The translations under genes were made by a program, and so were the position numbers. A model generated the notes under the pieces. It did not search any database. It was not told the origin of the DNA and saw nothing but the letters and a program-made list of their open reading frames with translations. Source: CAZHOV01 sp964534315 (lineage in GTDB: Bacteria > Bacteroidota > Bacteroidia > Chitinophagales > Saprospiraceae). Taken from it: DNA of 64,000 nt. The stretch covers positions 1-64,000 of the forward strand of contig CAZHOV010000005.1 of the NCBI GenBank assembly GCA_964534315.1. Reading direction: 5' to 3'. The stretch's first letter is position 1, and each line of letters begins with the position of its first letter. Below are positions 18,840 through 30,700 of the stretch, piece after piece.

Positions 18840-21800
18840 TCATTCTATAATTAACATCTTCTTTGTTGCGGTATTAGTAGGCGTTTCCAGCTGGTAATAG
18901 AGCATTCCGTTACCCGGAAGATCACTCTTATTAATGCTGATTGCGTTATATCCTTTAGCGTAATCTCCTTCAATAACCCGAAGCAATTCCCCTCCAACGT
19001 TGTAAATCTTCAGTGTTGCTTTCGTTGCTTCCGGAAGATAGAATCCGATAAGGGTTTCATTTCTGAATGGGTTAGGCTGATTCTGGTAAAGTTCAAATCC
19101 ATTACCAACTGTAACGCTTTCACGCTCCCCATCAAATCGAAGAGCTACGCCCATAATCTCTAAGTCTGTATTATAAGCTTCTGCTTTTGTATATTCAGAA
19201 GAAACTTTTAGAGCTTCACTTAGCTTGGCGTCTTCTTTAACATTGAAGGTAAAGACAAACAATTCTTCACCATCACTTAGATCTACCCCATTGGCATTCC
19301 AGCTTGTTGTAATGATACCTTCATCAATCTTGGCCAAACCAAAATTATTGACACTCAACCCGGTAAGTCCGGAAGCTTCTACATCAACAAATTCTAGTAC
19401 CTCCTTATCAAAATTCAAGGTAAATTGATAACCTAAGACATTGTTGAAGTCACTAGCGTTGAAGGCCACTTTTACCTGATTGTTCGCTCTTAGAGAACGA
19501 TCAGTAATGGCAAAAGTAAGCTCTTCGTCGATGTTTCTGTTAGCCGTTTGATTATCCGTCAAATTATTTGGCACCGCGCTACCGTCGATATCACCGATCT
19601 TAACCCCTATGAAATCATTGTCCAATACATCCTGGCTTAAATTATTAATATTTATAACCTCAGGATATGGTGGTACGAATGGGTTAGTAGGATCTGGGAA
19701 GACATAACTTTGATCTACGAACCTCCAGGACTTATTATTCGGGAATTCGTTTATGATATAAAGGATCAGCTGTCTTAATTGAACGATATCGAACGTAGTA
19801 ATTAACGCATCATTACTTGCATCGGCAGCAATCAGTTGATAAGGTGAATCCAATGGATCAACGCCAAGAATATGTTGACTGATCAGTACCAGGTCAAAAG
19901 TAGTTACCCCATTGATCGGATTGATATTCTTTTCCGGTTCGATGGTATAGTTATCGAATAGTTCCAAATCAAAGTTGAAAGCTCCATCGCCTACTGTCGT
20001 TTGAGAAGCGACAGGGGACGTGGATGCATCGCTAACCTGAACAAGTGCATTTCCAATACCTTCGAAGTCTTCCGTTTCGAGCATACCGGCAACTGTAGCG
20101 GTTGGAGCTTGAGGATCGCATACACCAGTCGGGTCTTGTACTTCTACAAACGTAGTGCAACGATCCTGGTTACCGGCTTCATCCGTTGCCCACAATTCGA
20201 TCTGGAAAATACTATCTGATTGCAATAAACCACAATCTACTGTAAACAGCGTATCATTAACATCAGAAGAGAAGGAGAACAATAAATCTTCAAAAGCAGT
20301 ACAGTTATCAAAACTGAATCCCTGGTCTTCGAAGAACAATGGTTCAAGAGTTATTTCTCCGCTATTTGGCATCACTACAGTAGTGATGGAGTTAATACAA
20401 ATAGGTGTTGGCAGCTTACAATCCTGAATAGTGAACAGATATTCACAAGTAGTGATGTTTCCGCAACCATCTTCAACTTTCCAGGTAATAAGGTGTGTAC
20501 CGATCGGGTACTCACCACTCGCTTCATTTTCCTCATTATTCGGGAACGCTGCCGGGTTAAAATCAGAATCGAAATCTACCGTGCCGTTGTTGAATGCATC
20601 AATCTTGTAGAAGTAGTTGAGATCTTCATCGTCCGTACAATCGTCAGTTGCTTCTAAAACCAGATCAGCCGGGAATGGATCGCAATCTGCATCGAAACCG
20701 CAAATGGTTACGTCTTCACAAGTAGAGGTGATAATTGGAGCTTCAGATTCTAACACATTGATTTCCTGCAAATAGGTCCAGGTAGCATATCCTAACGGGA
20801 ATGAAGGATCAGGCTGACACCAATCGACCACTTGCCATGTTCTGAGAACTTTAAAGCAACCAGGATCCTGGATAGAGAGCGTAATATCGCTGAAGGTTAC
20901 GCCTATCAGATCACATACATCTTCGATAATTACCGGCTCAGAATCCAACTCTTCAGGAGTTAATCCTGCTCCGCAAGTAGTTAAGTCTATATCGCAAGGC
21001 CAGATGACCCCGTCGTTTGGATTCGGGTTGTTGCAGGTTTGATCGGTGATAAAGAATGGAGAGCTGTTCTCCACGGTTATGATCTGAACACAAGAAACGG
21101 TATTGTCGGAAGCATCTGTTGCCGTAAATACTCTCGTAAACTGTCCTTCTCCGCAATTGTCGGTATCACCGCTTTGGTTAACCACAACCTCTGTAACTTC
21201 ACAATTGTCAGAAACACCAGGATAGAAACCTATTTGCTCACCATTAAAGAATAATGGAGGCCCTGAATTTGGATCCTGACTAGCTTCCTCTACGACATCG
21301 GGATCGAATTCCCAACAATCAAAGGTTTTATTTGGAGGACAAACCAGCGTTGGAGGTAATTTATCCTGTACCGTTACTTCTACCATACATTCGTTAAATC
21401 GACCAGTCGGGTCATTTTCATTGAATGTACCTACAATATCATAAACCCGAAGTCTCACCATAATGGTATTTCCGACATCTTCACAATCAAAAGAAACACA
21501 CTCTGTGAAGGGCACGTTGTTTGGATCATCCATCCGCTTAACTCTGTACGCAAGAATTTCACAATTATCGTAACTACCATCATCAAAAGTTGGCCAGCAG
21601 ATTTCCGCAGTTCCGTCCGATGTCAAGGAGACAACCGTTTCTTCGTCACAAATTGCAACTGGAGCGTCATCATCAACAACCTCCAACGCTACATCACATG
21701 TAGAAGTATTGCCGCATGGGTCTGTAGCAATGTAAGTGATGGTGTGTACACCTTTTGGAATGTTTGTTAACAGGCCACCATTGGCATCGATATCTCCAAA

Positions 21801-24800
21801 AGCAGAAGTCACCGTTACCGTAACATTACTTGCATCGGCACAATTATCGGTCACTCCGATGGATGGGATCAGTACATTGGCCTCACAACTGTTACTGTTC
21901 GTACCAAATTGTAATCCATCAGTAGGGCAGGCTAAAGTTGGACCTGTCTGATCGCTAACTTTTATAATCTGTACTTCTTCAACTATTTCTCCTGTACACC
22001 AATCCGTAAGGAACCAGGTACGTAAGTATTTAGTACTTCCTTCACAAATCTCAATGGTTTGATCCTGGAAGGTAATGTTGAATCCGCAAAGGTCATTATT
22101 CATGATTTCCACTCCATTGATTGTTGGGAAACCTGTATTGGAAGGATCAAGATCAGGGTTTTCGCAACTCAATGAAGGCAGATCGATATCATCCAGGCTT
22201 AGTGGGATTGATATCTGGTCAATAGTAGGACGCTCCACAGTTATGGTCTGCGTACAGGTAGAGCTATTTCCGCTCTCGTCAGTACCCGTCCATACCCGGT
22301 TGATGATCTTAATGAAGTCATCATCGCAATCACCTTCGATTTCTTCATCATCAAACGTCAGTGTAACATCTCCACAAGCATCAAAAGTCTGAGGATCACC
22401 CAATTCACCGGCTGTAATTTCCAGGCTTGCACCAAGGAACGTACCGGTTTGAATACCTGTATTTACGCCATCAAAGACTCTTAATGTCCAAGTACCATTT
22501 GCATTGTTCCCATTAAATACTGAAAGGGAACTGATCGGCTGATAGGTACCTGTCATACCTGGAACACAGAGGTTTTCAAAAGCATCTGCAGAGTTGGCAG
22601 CTTCATCGTCAAAGGTTGTATCGTAATCGTCAGCAGAGCAGCCGAAGGTCTGCAGTCCCGCCTGGAAAGTATCAAAACATCTGTCATCATCGGTACCTGG
22701 CCGCTCAAATAGCTGAACAATCGTTCCGTCAGGAGACTGAAGTTCAGCACTTACATCACCTACCCAGGTATGTTGAATCTGAAGACTAATATTTACATCA
22801 GTCACTACTGATCCCGCACCGCTGACATTGATCGGAATTTCCAATCCGTCAGTTCCGTTCGGACAACCGTCCAATAATGGGGTAGCTGCACCATCGTAGA
22901 AGAAGGTATCTGTAGTAGCAAAGCCGACTACGTTGGCAGGATCTGTAGAATCAACACAAGAAACAGTCACGTCTGAGCAAGATACTACCGGTGGAATATT
23001 ATCTTCTACCAGCAGGATAGTCTCACAGAAATTACCCGTTTCAGGATCGGTCACCACAACCGTTAATACTTGTCCGATCTGATCACCTCCTACGATATCG
23101 CCAAGCGAATTTCCATTTTCATCAAATATTTCTATAATGTAGTCATCGTAACAACCATAGGGGCCGCCCTCTAAGACTAAATCAGCACCTACCGTTTCCA
23201 TACAATTTTCTCCTTCCAAAGCTACCGTCACTGTATCATTACAAAAAAGAGAAGCAATAGGATTCGGGAATTCATTAACGATGACATCGAAGAAACACTG
23301 AGAGGTATTTCCTGCTAAGTCGGTTATTTCGTAACCTATTGTCGTCGATCCTATTTCAAACGTACTTCCGCTAGGAGGACCTTGAATTTGAGTGGGCTGT
23401 AAATTGATCAGGAATGGTCCGGAGAAGTTACTGATCGTCGTCGTTCCGGCACCAAAAATACCGTCTACCGAACGCTGAGAGAAACAGAACTCATCTCCCG
23501 CATTCACGGTAATACTTACCGTACCGCTCTGATTCAATCCACCGGCAGTAGTCGTCAATTGGGTAAAGGTTCCGTTGATGGTATAACCAAATGGATCAAA
23601 AAACGCAGAAGCATTAGCAGAAGAATAGGACCAATCGAAGGTAAGTGTTCCGGTAGCCGCAACATTGATGCAAAGATTGGTTTCCGCATTTGCGGTGCCA
23701 TCATTAGCACCTACCAGCGTTACGGATCCCGGAGCACCCGCAACATCAATGGAGCCGTCTCCATCTACAGAAGTAAACCAATTGGAAGGATCATAAGCAC
23801 CTTCAAAGCCTGAGCTAAAGAATGTACCTACTAACGGGCAGTTATCTGTTGCTGTTACCGTCCAGTTAACGATCGCATCGCAAGCACCAGGATCAAGACT
23901 TACAACTATATCATTAGGACAATTTAATGTCGGAGGTATATTATCTTCTACGGTCACGGTCGTTACGCAGGTGGATGTATTGCCACAATCATCCGTTGCT
24001 GTCAATGTAACCGAATTATCGCCAAGGTCTTCACAACCAAAGTCTACCTGGCTAGCAGTCACGGTTGCGCCGGAGCAATTATCAGATACCGATACCAGAT
24101 TGATCAACCCGCCATCGTCAATGGTCGCAAATCCGTCTTCATCTAGTTGAATGGTGACATCCTGGCAAGAAAGGACAGGGGCTGTATTGTCTTCAACAGT
24201 TACCACCTGAACGTGTTGAGCCGTATTACCGCACTCATCCTCGATCGTCCAGGTTCTGGTAATGACTGATTCACCTACGCAACTGCCATCAACCGTAGTT
24301 TCCATAAAATCAATGGTGATATCAGCAGCAGCACTGCAATTGTCAGATACATCGTTTGCCGTCAACACCAGGGCAGCAGGAATATTATCACATTCAACGG
24401 TTATATCTTCAGGAAGATCTGTTTCAAAAACAGGATCGGTCGTATCTTCAATCGTTATGGTTTGGTCGCCGGTTGAAGAGTTTCCGCATTCGTCGGTAGC
24501 TGTCCAGGTACGCGTAATGGTACCGGTATTACCGCATGCTGCTTCGAAAGCATCGCTAAAGGTGATTGTTACCATTCCACAAATATCCATTGCAGTAGCG
24601 GTACCGGTCTCAAGCGTATCCGTTGATTCACCACATTCTACTGTCAAATCACCAGGAAGAGTTAAATCCGGTGGTGTCGTATCTTCAACTGATATTACCT
24701 GAACATCCGAAGAAGTGTTTCCGCAATCGTCGGTAGCTGTCCAGGTTCTTTCAATCACTTGTGTATTGCCACAACCTTCTGTAACGGTATCCTGGAAAGT

Positions 24801-27530
24801 TACGGTGACTTCACCACAGTTATCGGTAGCAGTAGCTACTCCAGTTGCAGTTGTATCCGTGGCAGCTCCACACTCCACTACCATATCCATTGGAATATCC
24901 AAGTCCGGAGCAATCGTATCATTTACCGTTATTGTTTGTGTCACCGTTGTTGAATTTCCACATTCGTCGGTGATCGTCCAGCTTCTCTGAATCATGAAAT
25001 TGTCTGTACAATTCCCCATAGAGATAGAGGAAGCTGCGACGATCTCGATAGAATCTGAAGGACTGCAATTATCGGCTACATCAGCAGCAGTGACGGTCGG
25101 CGCCGTTGGTACATCTTCTTCACATTGCACAGTCACATCTCCGGGAAGCATTACTAAAAATTCAGGAGCTGTAGTATCTATGACCGTAATAGTCTGACCA
25201 TAACCTGTAGTATTTCCACAAAGATCAGATACGGATACGGAGTAACTTATAAAGTAATTATTTGGGCAATCACCCAAGCCGATGGAGGAGATCGCCGTAA
25301 TGGTGATTGAGTCACTGCAATTGTCGGTCACGTCATCCTGATCTACAATAAAAAGATCCGGAACATTATCGCAATTTACGGTAATATCAGCTGGTGGCAG
25401 CGGCACATTGATAGTCGGAGCTACCGTGTCTATAACCGTGATCGTTTGAGAATGAGTCGTACTATTTCCGCACTGATCGACAATTTGCCAGGATCTTGTG
25501 ATAACAGATTCATCCGGGCAATCTCCTTGCACGATCGAAGAAGCTAATAAGATCTGTATAGAGTCCGATGGGCTGCAATTGTCCGAAACGTCATTTGCCG
25601 TTGGCTGGAAGAATGGCGGAACAGCATCGCATTCGACCGTCACATCTTCAGGAAGATCAAAGTCAAACGTAGGCGCAATGGTATCATTTACAGTAATCGT
25701 TTGCGAAATACTGACTGAATTACCTTCAGAGTCGATGAAGGTCCAGGTTCGTTCAACAGTAAATTGGTTAGCACACGTAAGTGAGGTGGTATCATCCACT
25801 GGATCAGCGGTGATGGGCCCGTCACATAGATCCTGGGCTACCAATGGCATACCGGCAGGGATATCTGCCCCGCAATCAACCACGATATCACCAGGAGCCA
25901 TAGGAGGAACAGGAGGCTGATCGTCGATGACGGTCGTGCTTCCCATAACTGTTCTTACAGGAACCTCAAAAGGAGGCACTCCGCCATTGGTTGACGCCTC
26001 GATGTGGGTGGGATGATCGATGAAGGAAATGGGTGTAACATCACCGACATCACCTACCACTGTGAATCGAATACTAAAAATGGAAAATCCATCCGGATAA
26101 GATTCTCCTGAGTCGTCCATGTCGAACCAGGAGAATGTTAACGTATCCGGTGTTAATTCACCGAAACCAACAGTGGGAGGTAAATTAACATTGAGGGTGT
26201 TCTCATATTGCAGGACTTCCTTGTCCCATACTAGTGTGAATTGAAGCCCACGAATGTGGGTAAAGTTTTCTACAAGAATATCTACTATATAATTGGTATC
26301 TCCACACTGAGCAGGTTGTGCCTGCGCAATGAGGGTAAGGGTATCGTTTACATGAATATTGAAGGAGCAAGAGGAAGCATTTCCTTCCGCATCTGTTGCC
26401 GTATAGGTAACTTGAGTGTCTCCTATGTTAAAGGCTGTTCCGCTGGCATCATCATTACCAGACCCGATCGTTGCACCTGAAAGGGAATAGGTAACCGAAG
26501 TAGCGCTACAATTATCGCTCACTACAGGAGCGATGTCATTAACAACAACACTAGGCATAGCCATCACATTGGCAACGGTGAGGTCTGCCGGACACTCCAA
26601 CGAAGGCGGCACTGTATCGACAAGTGTATAAGAACCGTTTGCAGTGGTCACAGGAACTTCCGTATTGAAAGGGATCGTTGCTTTTATAATCGTTGGATCG
26701 CCGGTAAACATAATCTGACTCATGTCTCCCGGATCGCCAACTACATTAAAATGTAAGGAGAAGAGTGTTGTTCCGTCAGGAAGATCTTTAGGATCATCAA
26801 AATTAGACACCCAGGCAAACGTAAGCTTACCTATGTCAGAAAGATCGCCAAAGGAAGCCTGATCTAGATTTGGCAAATTAGCCAGATTATCAACAAAGGT
26901 GTAGTCAATGATATCAGTATCCCACATCATCGTAAACTGAAGGGCTACCAGGCTATCAAAATCATCGACAATAAAATCGACAACATAATCGCCATCATCG
27001 CAAGCGGGATCTGTTGTAACAGCCGTGATGGTTGGGCCATCAAGGTTAAAACACCCGACAGTAAAAGAGCCGTCGATATCCATTCCTCCAATATTAACAG
27101 GAGGAAGCGTATTATCAAAAACTTCTACAATCTGGACATCAAGGTCAGTAGAAATACCTTGAGGTCCCATTCCGGTACCTTCGACATAAAAAAGGGTTGT
27201 TCCGTCAGGAAGGGTTTGCCCTCCGGCAGGAGCTACCCAGGAAAGGGTAATGATGCCTGGAGAGAAAACAGAAACTTGAGCGATTCCGTCAAGATCGGCA
27301 CCAACAATCAGTGAATCAACTGTAAATACATTCGTGTCGTAAAGTAAATCGATTTGCATGCCTCCGATATCGGTAAGATTATTTCCGGTAATTGCAAAGA
27401 CATGAGGTTGGCCAGCGTTAGCGCAAGTCACGGGAGCGATAACCTCAACCTGACTTTGAGCATTTAATAGGGACATGAAACATACAATACTGGCAATAGT
27501 TAAGGTAAATTTTTTAAGCATATTTGTCAT
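18840..27530 (-). CDS. giant T9SS surface protein with cohesin, HYR, P-domain and dockerin modules (2896 aa)
   Basis: The protein has a signal peptide (to about 25), then two cohesin-like domains (~26-300), an HYR repeat and a third cohesin-like domain (~395-530). A run of HYR-type modules with the pattern TxAPxxxxPxDxTVxC follows. One HYR module near 1236-1380 contains a nested unnamed domain. A proprotein-convertase P-domain-like module lies at ~1533-1710, then more HYR modules. Near 2530-2610 is a dockerin-like pair of calcium loops (GVTTFDLVLISQHILG and DALITTFDIVQLRQLIL), followed by another cohesin-like domain (~2667-2797) and a T9SS type-A sorting domain (QNQPNPFRNET to KKMLIIE). It is likely an exported and anchored adhesin or scaffold. 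It lies 268 bp downstream of the larger relative, with a terminator between them. No frame break was seen. Confidence 0.93.
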   Translation of the reverse strand: MTNMLKKFTLTIASIVCFMSLLNAQSQVEVIAPVTCANAGQPHVFAITGNNLTDIGGMQIDLLYDTNVFTVDSLIVGADLDGIAQVSVFSPGIITLSWVAPAGGQTLPDGTTLFYVEGTGMGPQGISTDLDVQIVEVFDNTLPPVNIGGMDIDGSFTVGCFNLDGPTITAVTTDPACDDGDYVVDFIVDDFDSLVALQFTMMWDTDIIDYTFVDNLANLPNLDQASFGDLSDIGKLTFAWVSNFDDPKDLPDGTTLFSLHFNVVGDPGDMSQIMFTGDPTIIKATIPFNTEVPVTTANGSYTLVDTVPPSLECPADLTVANVMAMPSVVVNDIAPVVSDNCSATSVTYSLSGATIGSGNDDASGTAFNIGDTQVTYTATDAEGNASSCSFNIHVNDTLTLIAQAQPAQCGDTNYIVDILVENFTHIRGLQFTLVWDKEVLQYENTLNVNLPPTVGFGELTPDTLTFSWFDMDDSGESYPDGFSIFSIRFTVVGDVGDVTPISFIDHPTHIEASTNGGVPPFEVPVRTVMGSTTVIDDQPPVPPMAPGDIVVDCGADIPAGMPLVAQDLCDGPITADPVDDTTSLTCANQFTVERTWTFIDSEGNSVSISQTITVNDTIAPTFDFDLPEDVTVECDAVPPFFQPTANDVSDNCSPSDSIQILLASSIVQGDCPDESVITRSWQIVDQCGNSTTHSQTITVIDTVAPTINVPLPPADITVNCDNVPDLFIVDQDDVTDNCSDSITITAISSIGLGDCPNNYFISYSVSVSDLCGNTTGYGQTITVIDTTAPEFLVMLPGDVTVQCEEDVPTAPTVTAADVADNCSPSDSIEIVAASSISMGNCTDNFMIQRSWTITDECGNSTTVTQTITVNDTIAPDLDIPMDMVVECGAATDTTATGVATATDNCGEVTVTFQDTVTEGCGNTQVIERTWTATDDCGNTSSDVQVISVEDTTPPDLTLPGDLTVECGESTDTLETGTATAMDICGMVTITFSDAFEAACGNTGTITRTWTATDECGNSSTGDQTITIEDTTDPVFETDLPEDITVECDNIPAALVLTANDVSDNCSAAADITIDFMETTVDGSCVGESVITRTWTIEDECGNTAQHVQVVTVEDNTAPVLSCQDVTIQLDEDGFATIDDGGLINLVSVSDNCSGATVTASQVDFGCEDLGDNSVTLTATDDCGNTSTCVTTVTVEDNIPPTLNCPNDIVVSLDPGACDAIVNWTVTATDNCPLVGTFFSSGFEGAYDPSNWFTSVDGDGSIDVAGAPGSVTLVGANDGTANAETNLCINVAATGTLTFDWSYSSANASAFFDPFGYTINGTFTQLTTTAGGLNQSGTVSITVNAGDEFCFSQRSVDGIFGAGTTTISNFSGPFLINLQPTQIQGPPSGSTFEIGSTTIGYEITDLAGNTSQCFFDVIVNEFPNPIASLFCNDTVTVALEGENCMETVGADLVLEGGPYGCYDDYIIEIFDENGNSLGDIVGGDQIGQVLTVVVTDPETGNFCETILLVEDNIPPVVSCSDVTVSCVDSTDPANVVGFATTDTFFYDGAATPLLDGCPNGTDGLEIPINVSGAGSVVTDVNISLQIQHTWVGDVSAELQSPDGTIVQLFERPGTDDDRCFDTFQAGLQTFGCSADDYDTTFDDEAANSADAFENLCVPGMTGTYQPISSLSVFNGNNANGTWTLRVFDGVNTGIQTGTFLGASLEITAGELGDPQTFDACGDVTLTFDDEEIEGDCDDDFIKIINRVWTGTDESGNSSTCTQTITVERPTIDQISIPLSLDDIDLPSLSCENPDLDPSNTGFPTINGVEIMNNDLCGFNITFQDQTIEICEGSTKYLRTWFLTDWCTGEIVEEVQIIKVSDQTGPTLACPTDGLQFGTNSNSCEANVLIPSIGVTDNCADASNVTVTVTSAFGDIDANGGLLTNIPKGVHTITYIATDPCGNTSTCDVALEVVDDDAPVAICDEETVVSLTSDGTAEICWPTFDDGSYDNCEILAYRVKRMDDPNNVPFTECVSFDCEDVGNTIMVRLRVYDIVGTFNENDPTGRFNECMVEVTVQDKLPPTLVCPPNKTFDCWEFDPDVVEEASQDPNSGPPLFFNGEQIGFYPGVSDNCEVTEVVVNQSGDTDNCGEGQFTRVFTATDASDNTVSCVQIITVENSSPFFITDQTCNNPNPNDGVIWPCDIDLTTCGAGLTPEELDSEPVIIEDVCDLIGVTFSDITLSIQDPGCFKVLRTWQVVDWCQPDPSFPLGYATWTYLQEINVLESEAPIITSTCEDVTICGFDADCDPFPADLVLEATDDCTDDEDLNYFYKIDAFNNGTVDFDSDFNPAAFPNNEENEASGEYPIGTHLITWKVEDGCGNITTCEYLFTIQDCKLPTPICINSITTVVMPNSGEITLEPLFFEDQGFSFDNCTAFEDLLFSFSSDVNDTLFTVDCGLLQSDSIFQIELWATDEAGNQDRCTTFVEVQDPTGVCDPQAPTATVAGMLETEDFEGIGNALVQVSDASTSPVASQTTVGDGAFNFDLELFDNYTIEPEKNINPINGVTTFDLVLISQHILGVDPLDSPYQLIAADASNDALITTFDIVQLRQLILYIINEFPNNKSWRFVDQSYVFPDPTNPFVPPYPEVININNLSQDVLDNDFIGVKIGDIDGSAVPNNLTDNQTANRNIDEELTFAITDRSLRANNQVKVAFNASDFNNVLGYQFTLNFDKEVLEFVDVEASGLTGLSVNNFGLAKIDEGIITTSWNANGVDLSDGEELFVFTFNVKEDAKLSEALKVSSEYTKAEAYNTDLEIMGVALRFDGERESVTVGNGFELYQNQPNPFRNETLIGFYLPEATKATLKIYNVGGELLRVIEGDYAKGYNAISINKSDLPGNGMLYYQLETPTNTATKKMLIIE

Positions 27531-27743
27531 GGGTTGTATTGCAAAAAATGATTGAATTGCTAAATTTTGTTCAAAGATTTTGCTTAAATGTCATGATCTT
27601 AGGTCGATTCAAAAGGGAGGAAAATGATTAAAACACGTGTCTATTTCTTTGAATCGGTGTAAAATTGGGATAATAAGTTTTAAAGTTTTTGGGAAATCGG
27701 ATCTTCATTAATAAGCAGGTAATACACAGTAAAATTAGTAAAA

Positions 27744-27772
27744 CCAAAGAGCAGGATTACCCTGCTCTTTGG
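27744..27772 (-). terminator. terminator of the 5267-residue gene
   Basis: A perfect 12-bp stem CCAAAGAGCAGG (27744-27755 with 27761-27772), with a 5-nt loop, is followed on the minus strand by TTTTACTAATTTTAC. It sits 26 bp after the stop of the larger giant gene, so the two giant genes are probably transcribed separately. Confidence 0.88.
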
Positions 27773-27798
27773 TATTTACTAGTTCGTTTGGATTGTGA

Positions 27799-30700
27799 TT
27801 ATTCTACCACAATCATCTTACGTGTAGCAGTATGATCTTCAGTGTCTAACTGGTAGTAGAGTACACCAGCAGCACCTAGTTCACTTCTATTAATCGTTAC
27901 TTCGTTATATCCTTTAGTATAATCACCTTCGATAGACTTCAATACGCGACCAGAAACATCCATGATGGTTAGGGTAGCATTTGAAGCTTCAGGTAAGATG
28001 AATCCGATAGTTGTTTGATTCTTGAATGGGTTTGGATTATTCTGAAGTAATGCAAATACTGCATCATCAGCACCAACGAATTCAAGTTCAACTTCCATAT
28101 CGGCACCTTCACGGTTAACGGCTTGGTTAGCAACCTTAGCAGATGTCGTGCTTAAGATATCACTCAAGGTAGCATTTGCAGTTGCTTTGAACGTTAATGT
28201 GAATAGTACGGCGTCATCTTCAAGGTTTGCACCTTCAACATCGAACCACATAGTCGGTACTTGACCTTCAGTAGCAGTATTCATGTTGAAGTTTTCCTTC
28301 GTGACATCCAATTCACCTGGTAATAGATCAACTAAAGTAAGTGCGTTTTCATCAAACTCTAATGTAAACTGATATCCAGTGATGTCTCTGAAATCCTTAG
28401 CCTTGAATTCAACATTGAATTCCTGACCAGGAGCGATCTGACGATCAACAACCCGTAGGGTTAACTTATCAGCAGCTCTGTTTTCAGTACCATTGTTTCC
28501 AAGATTGCCACCACAAAGATCAGTAGCAGCCGATCCGTTCACATCACCAGTCTTAACCGCGATGAAGTCGCCGTCAAGCTGATCAGTAGTTACATTATCG
28601 TAAGAGATAAAGTCGTCATAAGCAGGTGATTGCTGTAGCGGTGTAGGTCCAAGTACTACATTGGCAGGAACAAAGTTCCAAGAAGTATTATCTGTTCCGT
28701 TCGCATCAAATCCTGGTAAGTTACCAAGAGCTACGGCCTGGATAAATACGATGTCCATAGTCGTAATCAAACCATTGTTGTTTGCATCAGCAGCAATCTT
28801 CTCGTATTCAGAATCTAAGGTATCCTTAGCTAGAATGTGTGCCATAATCTCAAGGATGTCCGTTACGGTAATTCCGTTAGCAGGACCATCATTGTTGTAT
28901 GGAGCTACCGTGTAATCACCACCTGTACTTACGGTGAATGAGTAATCACCATCAGTATCCGTTTGAGTGGTTCCGGTTTCGTCACCTGTTAGATTTACAT
29001 CCAGACAAGCAACATTATCACCTCCTTCAGTAGCAACATTACCAGCAAGCAATACAGTTGGGCTCGCACCAGATACGCATACTTCACAACCTACGGCTGT
29101 AGCATCGCAACTTTCGAAAGCAGCACCTTGAGTTACCTCTGTATCCGTTACAGAAACATCAGAGCACTGACCAACATCACCTACAAGTGTTACCTCAATT
29201 TCTACGATTGTTGTACCATCAGCAAGCGATTCACCAGACTGATCAAGATCAATCCAGGATACAGTCACTGTATTTCCGTTAACACTTGCATCCAATCCAG
29301 CTAATGCACCAGTACTAGAAGCACTAGTTACCTCAGCGATAGCAGCGTCAGCCACTTCAACATCAAATTGTACAGATTGTACGCCGTTGAAGTCATCAAC
29401 TGATACAGGGATGATTGCAGTAGTGTTCATGTCGCCATCAGCACATCCTGCTGTGATGGTTACACCGGCTCCTTCACCGATCGTTACGATAAAGTCAGCA
29501 CCACAAGAGGTAGCAGTATTTGTTACATGTACGGTGTAAGTACCAGGAGCAAGACCAGATACCGTTGCACCGGTTTCTCCATTTGACCATTCGTAAGTAA
29601 CATTACCTGAGATATCGTTACCATTACCGTCAGTTACTGCATCAACAGAAGCTGTACCATCATTTGCACCGCAAGCAGTCTCGTCAGTGCTGGATACTAG
29701 CGCGTTGATCTGAAGTGCAGGATCGTTAGCAACAACCTCTACAATTGTAGTACAAGTATTTTCATTACCGTTAACATCGACAACCGTCAATACTACTTCC
29801 TGGAAGCCTAACTGGCTGCAATCGAATGTAGTAATGTCAAGGAATGCATCAGCGATTCCGCAATTGTCTTCAGCAGGCGTTTCAAGGATGTCAGCAACAG
29901 TGATCCAACCGAAGCCAGCGCTGTTAAGAACCACAATGTGATCCTGATCGCATACGAAGCTTGGCGTTTCATTGTCTTGAACATCGATTACGAAGCTGCA
30001 ATCTGTAGAGTTGCCACTTGGATCAGTAGCTGTTACAGATACCGTATGCTCTCCTACATCATCACAATTGAAATCAGTTGGTCCGTTGTAAGTAATGCTT
30101 ACTACTTCACAGTTGTCCGTGATGAAGTCATCCAGATCATCAAGAGTTGGCAATGTACCATTTCCGTCAGAATCCAATTCTACAACGAATGTTGGAATGT
30201 TTCCACACTCAGGAGCTGAATCATCAACGATAGTTACCGTTGTAATACACTGTGAAACGCCACCTTGAGCACTTGTGATTTCCAGAACAATTGTGTTCAC
30301 ACCTACAGAGTTACAATCAAACAGCGTCTTACTTGGTACGATCGTTTCTGCTACGCAGATACCACCTGTAGTACCGGTAATTGCTTCAATGTCAGCATCT
30401 GTTAGTGTGTATGTTCCGTCAGCACCTAGTGATCTTGTAATAGAGTTACAAGTCAACTGGAATACCTCAACAGTGATCGTACCGGTAATTGTGCAAGTGT
30501 TTCCGTTCGCATCTGTGATGGTTAAAGTGTATGTATTCACACCTTCATCATCAGGACCAACAGTTACTGAATCACCACCGTTTACAGTGATTGTCAAGTC
30601 ATCAAAATCAGTACAGTTATCTGTAGTACCTGCTGCCAGTTCTTCAGCAGTGAAGGTAATGAAGCAATCATCTTCGATTAGTACAGATTGATCATTCGCT

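Noticed and set aside
24262..25920. Long plus-strand open frames opposite the giant genes
   Set aside because: They lie wholly antisense to intact modular coding sequence, show low-complexity Ser/Val composition mirrored from HYR codons, and have no start context or family features. The same holds for similar frames throughout 28.6-43.5 kb.
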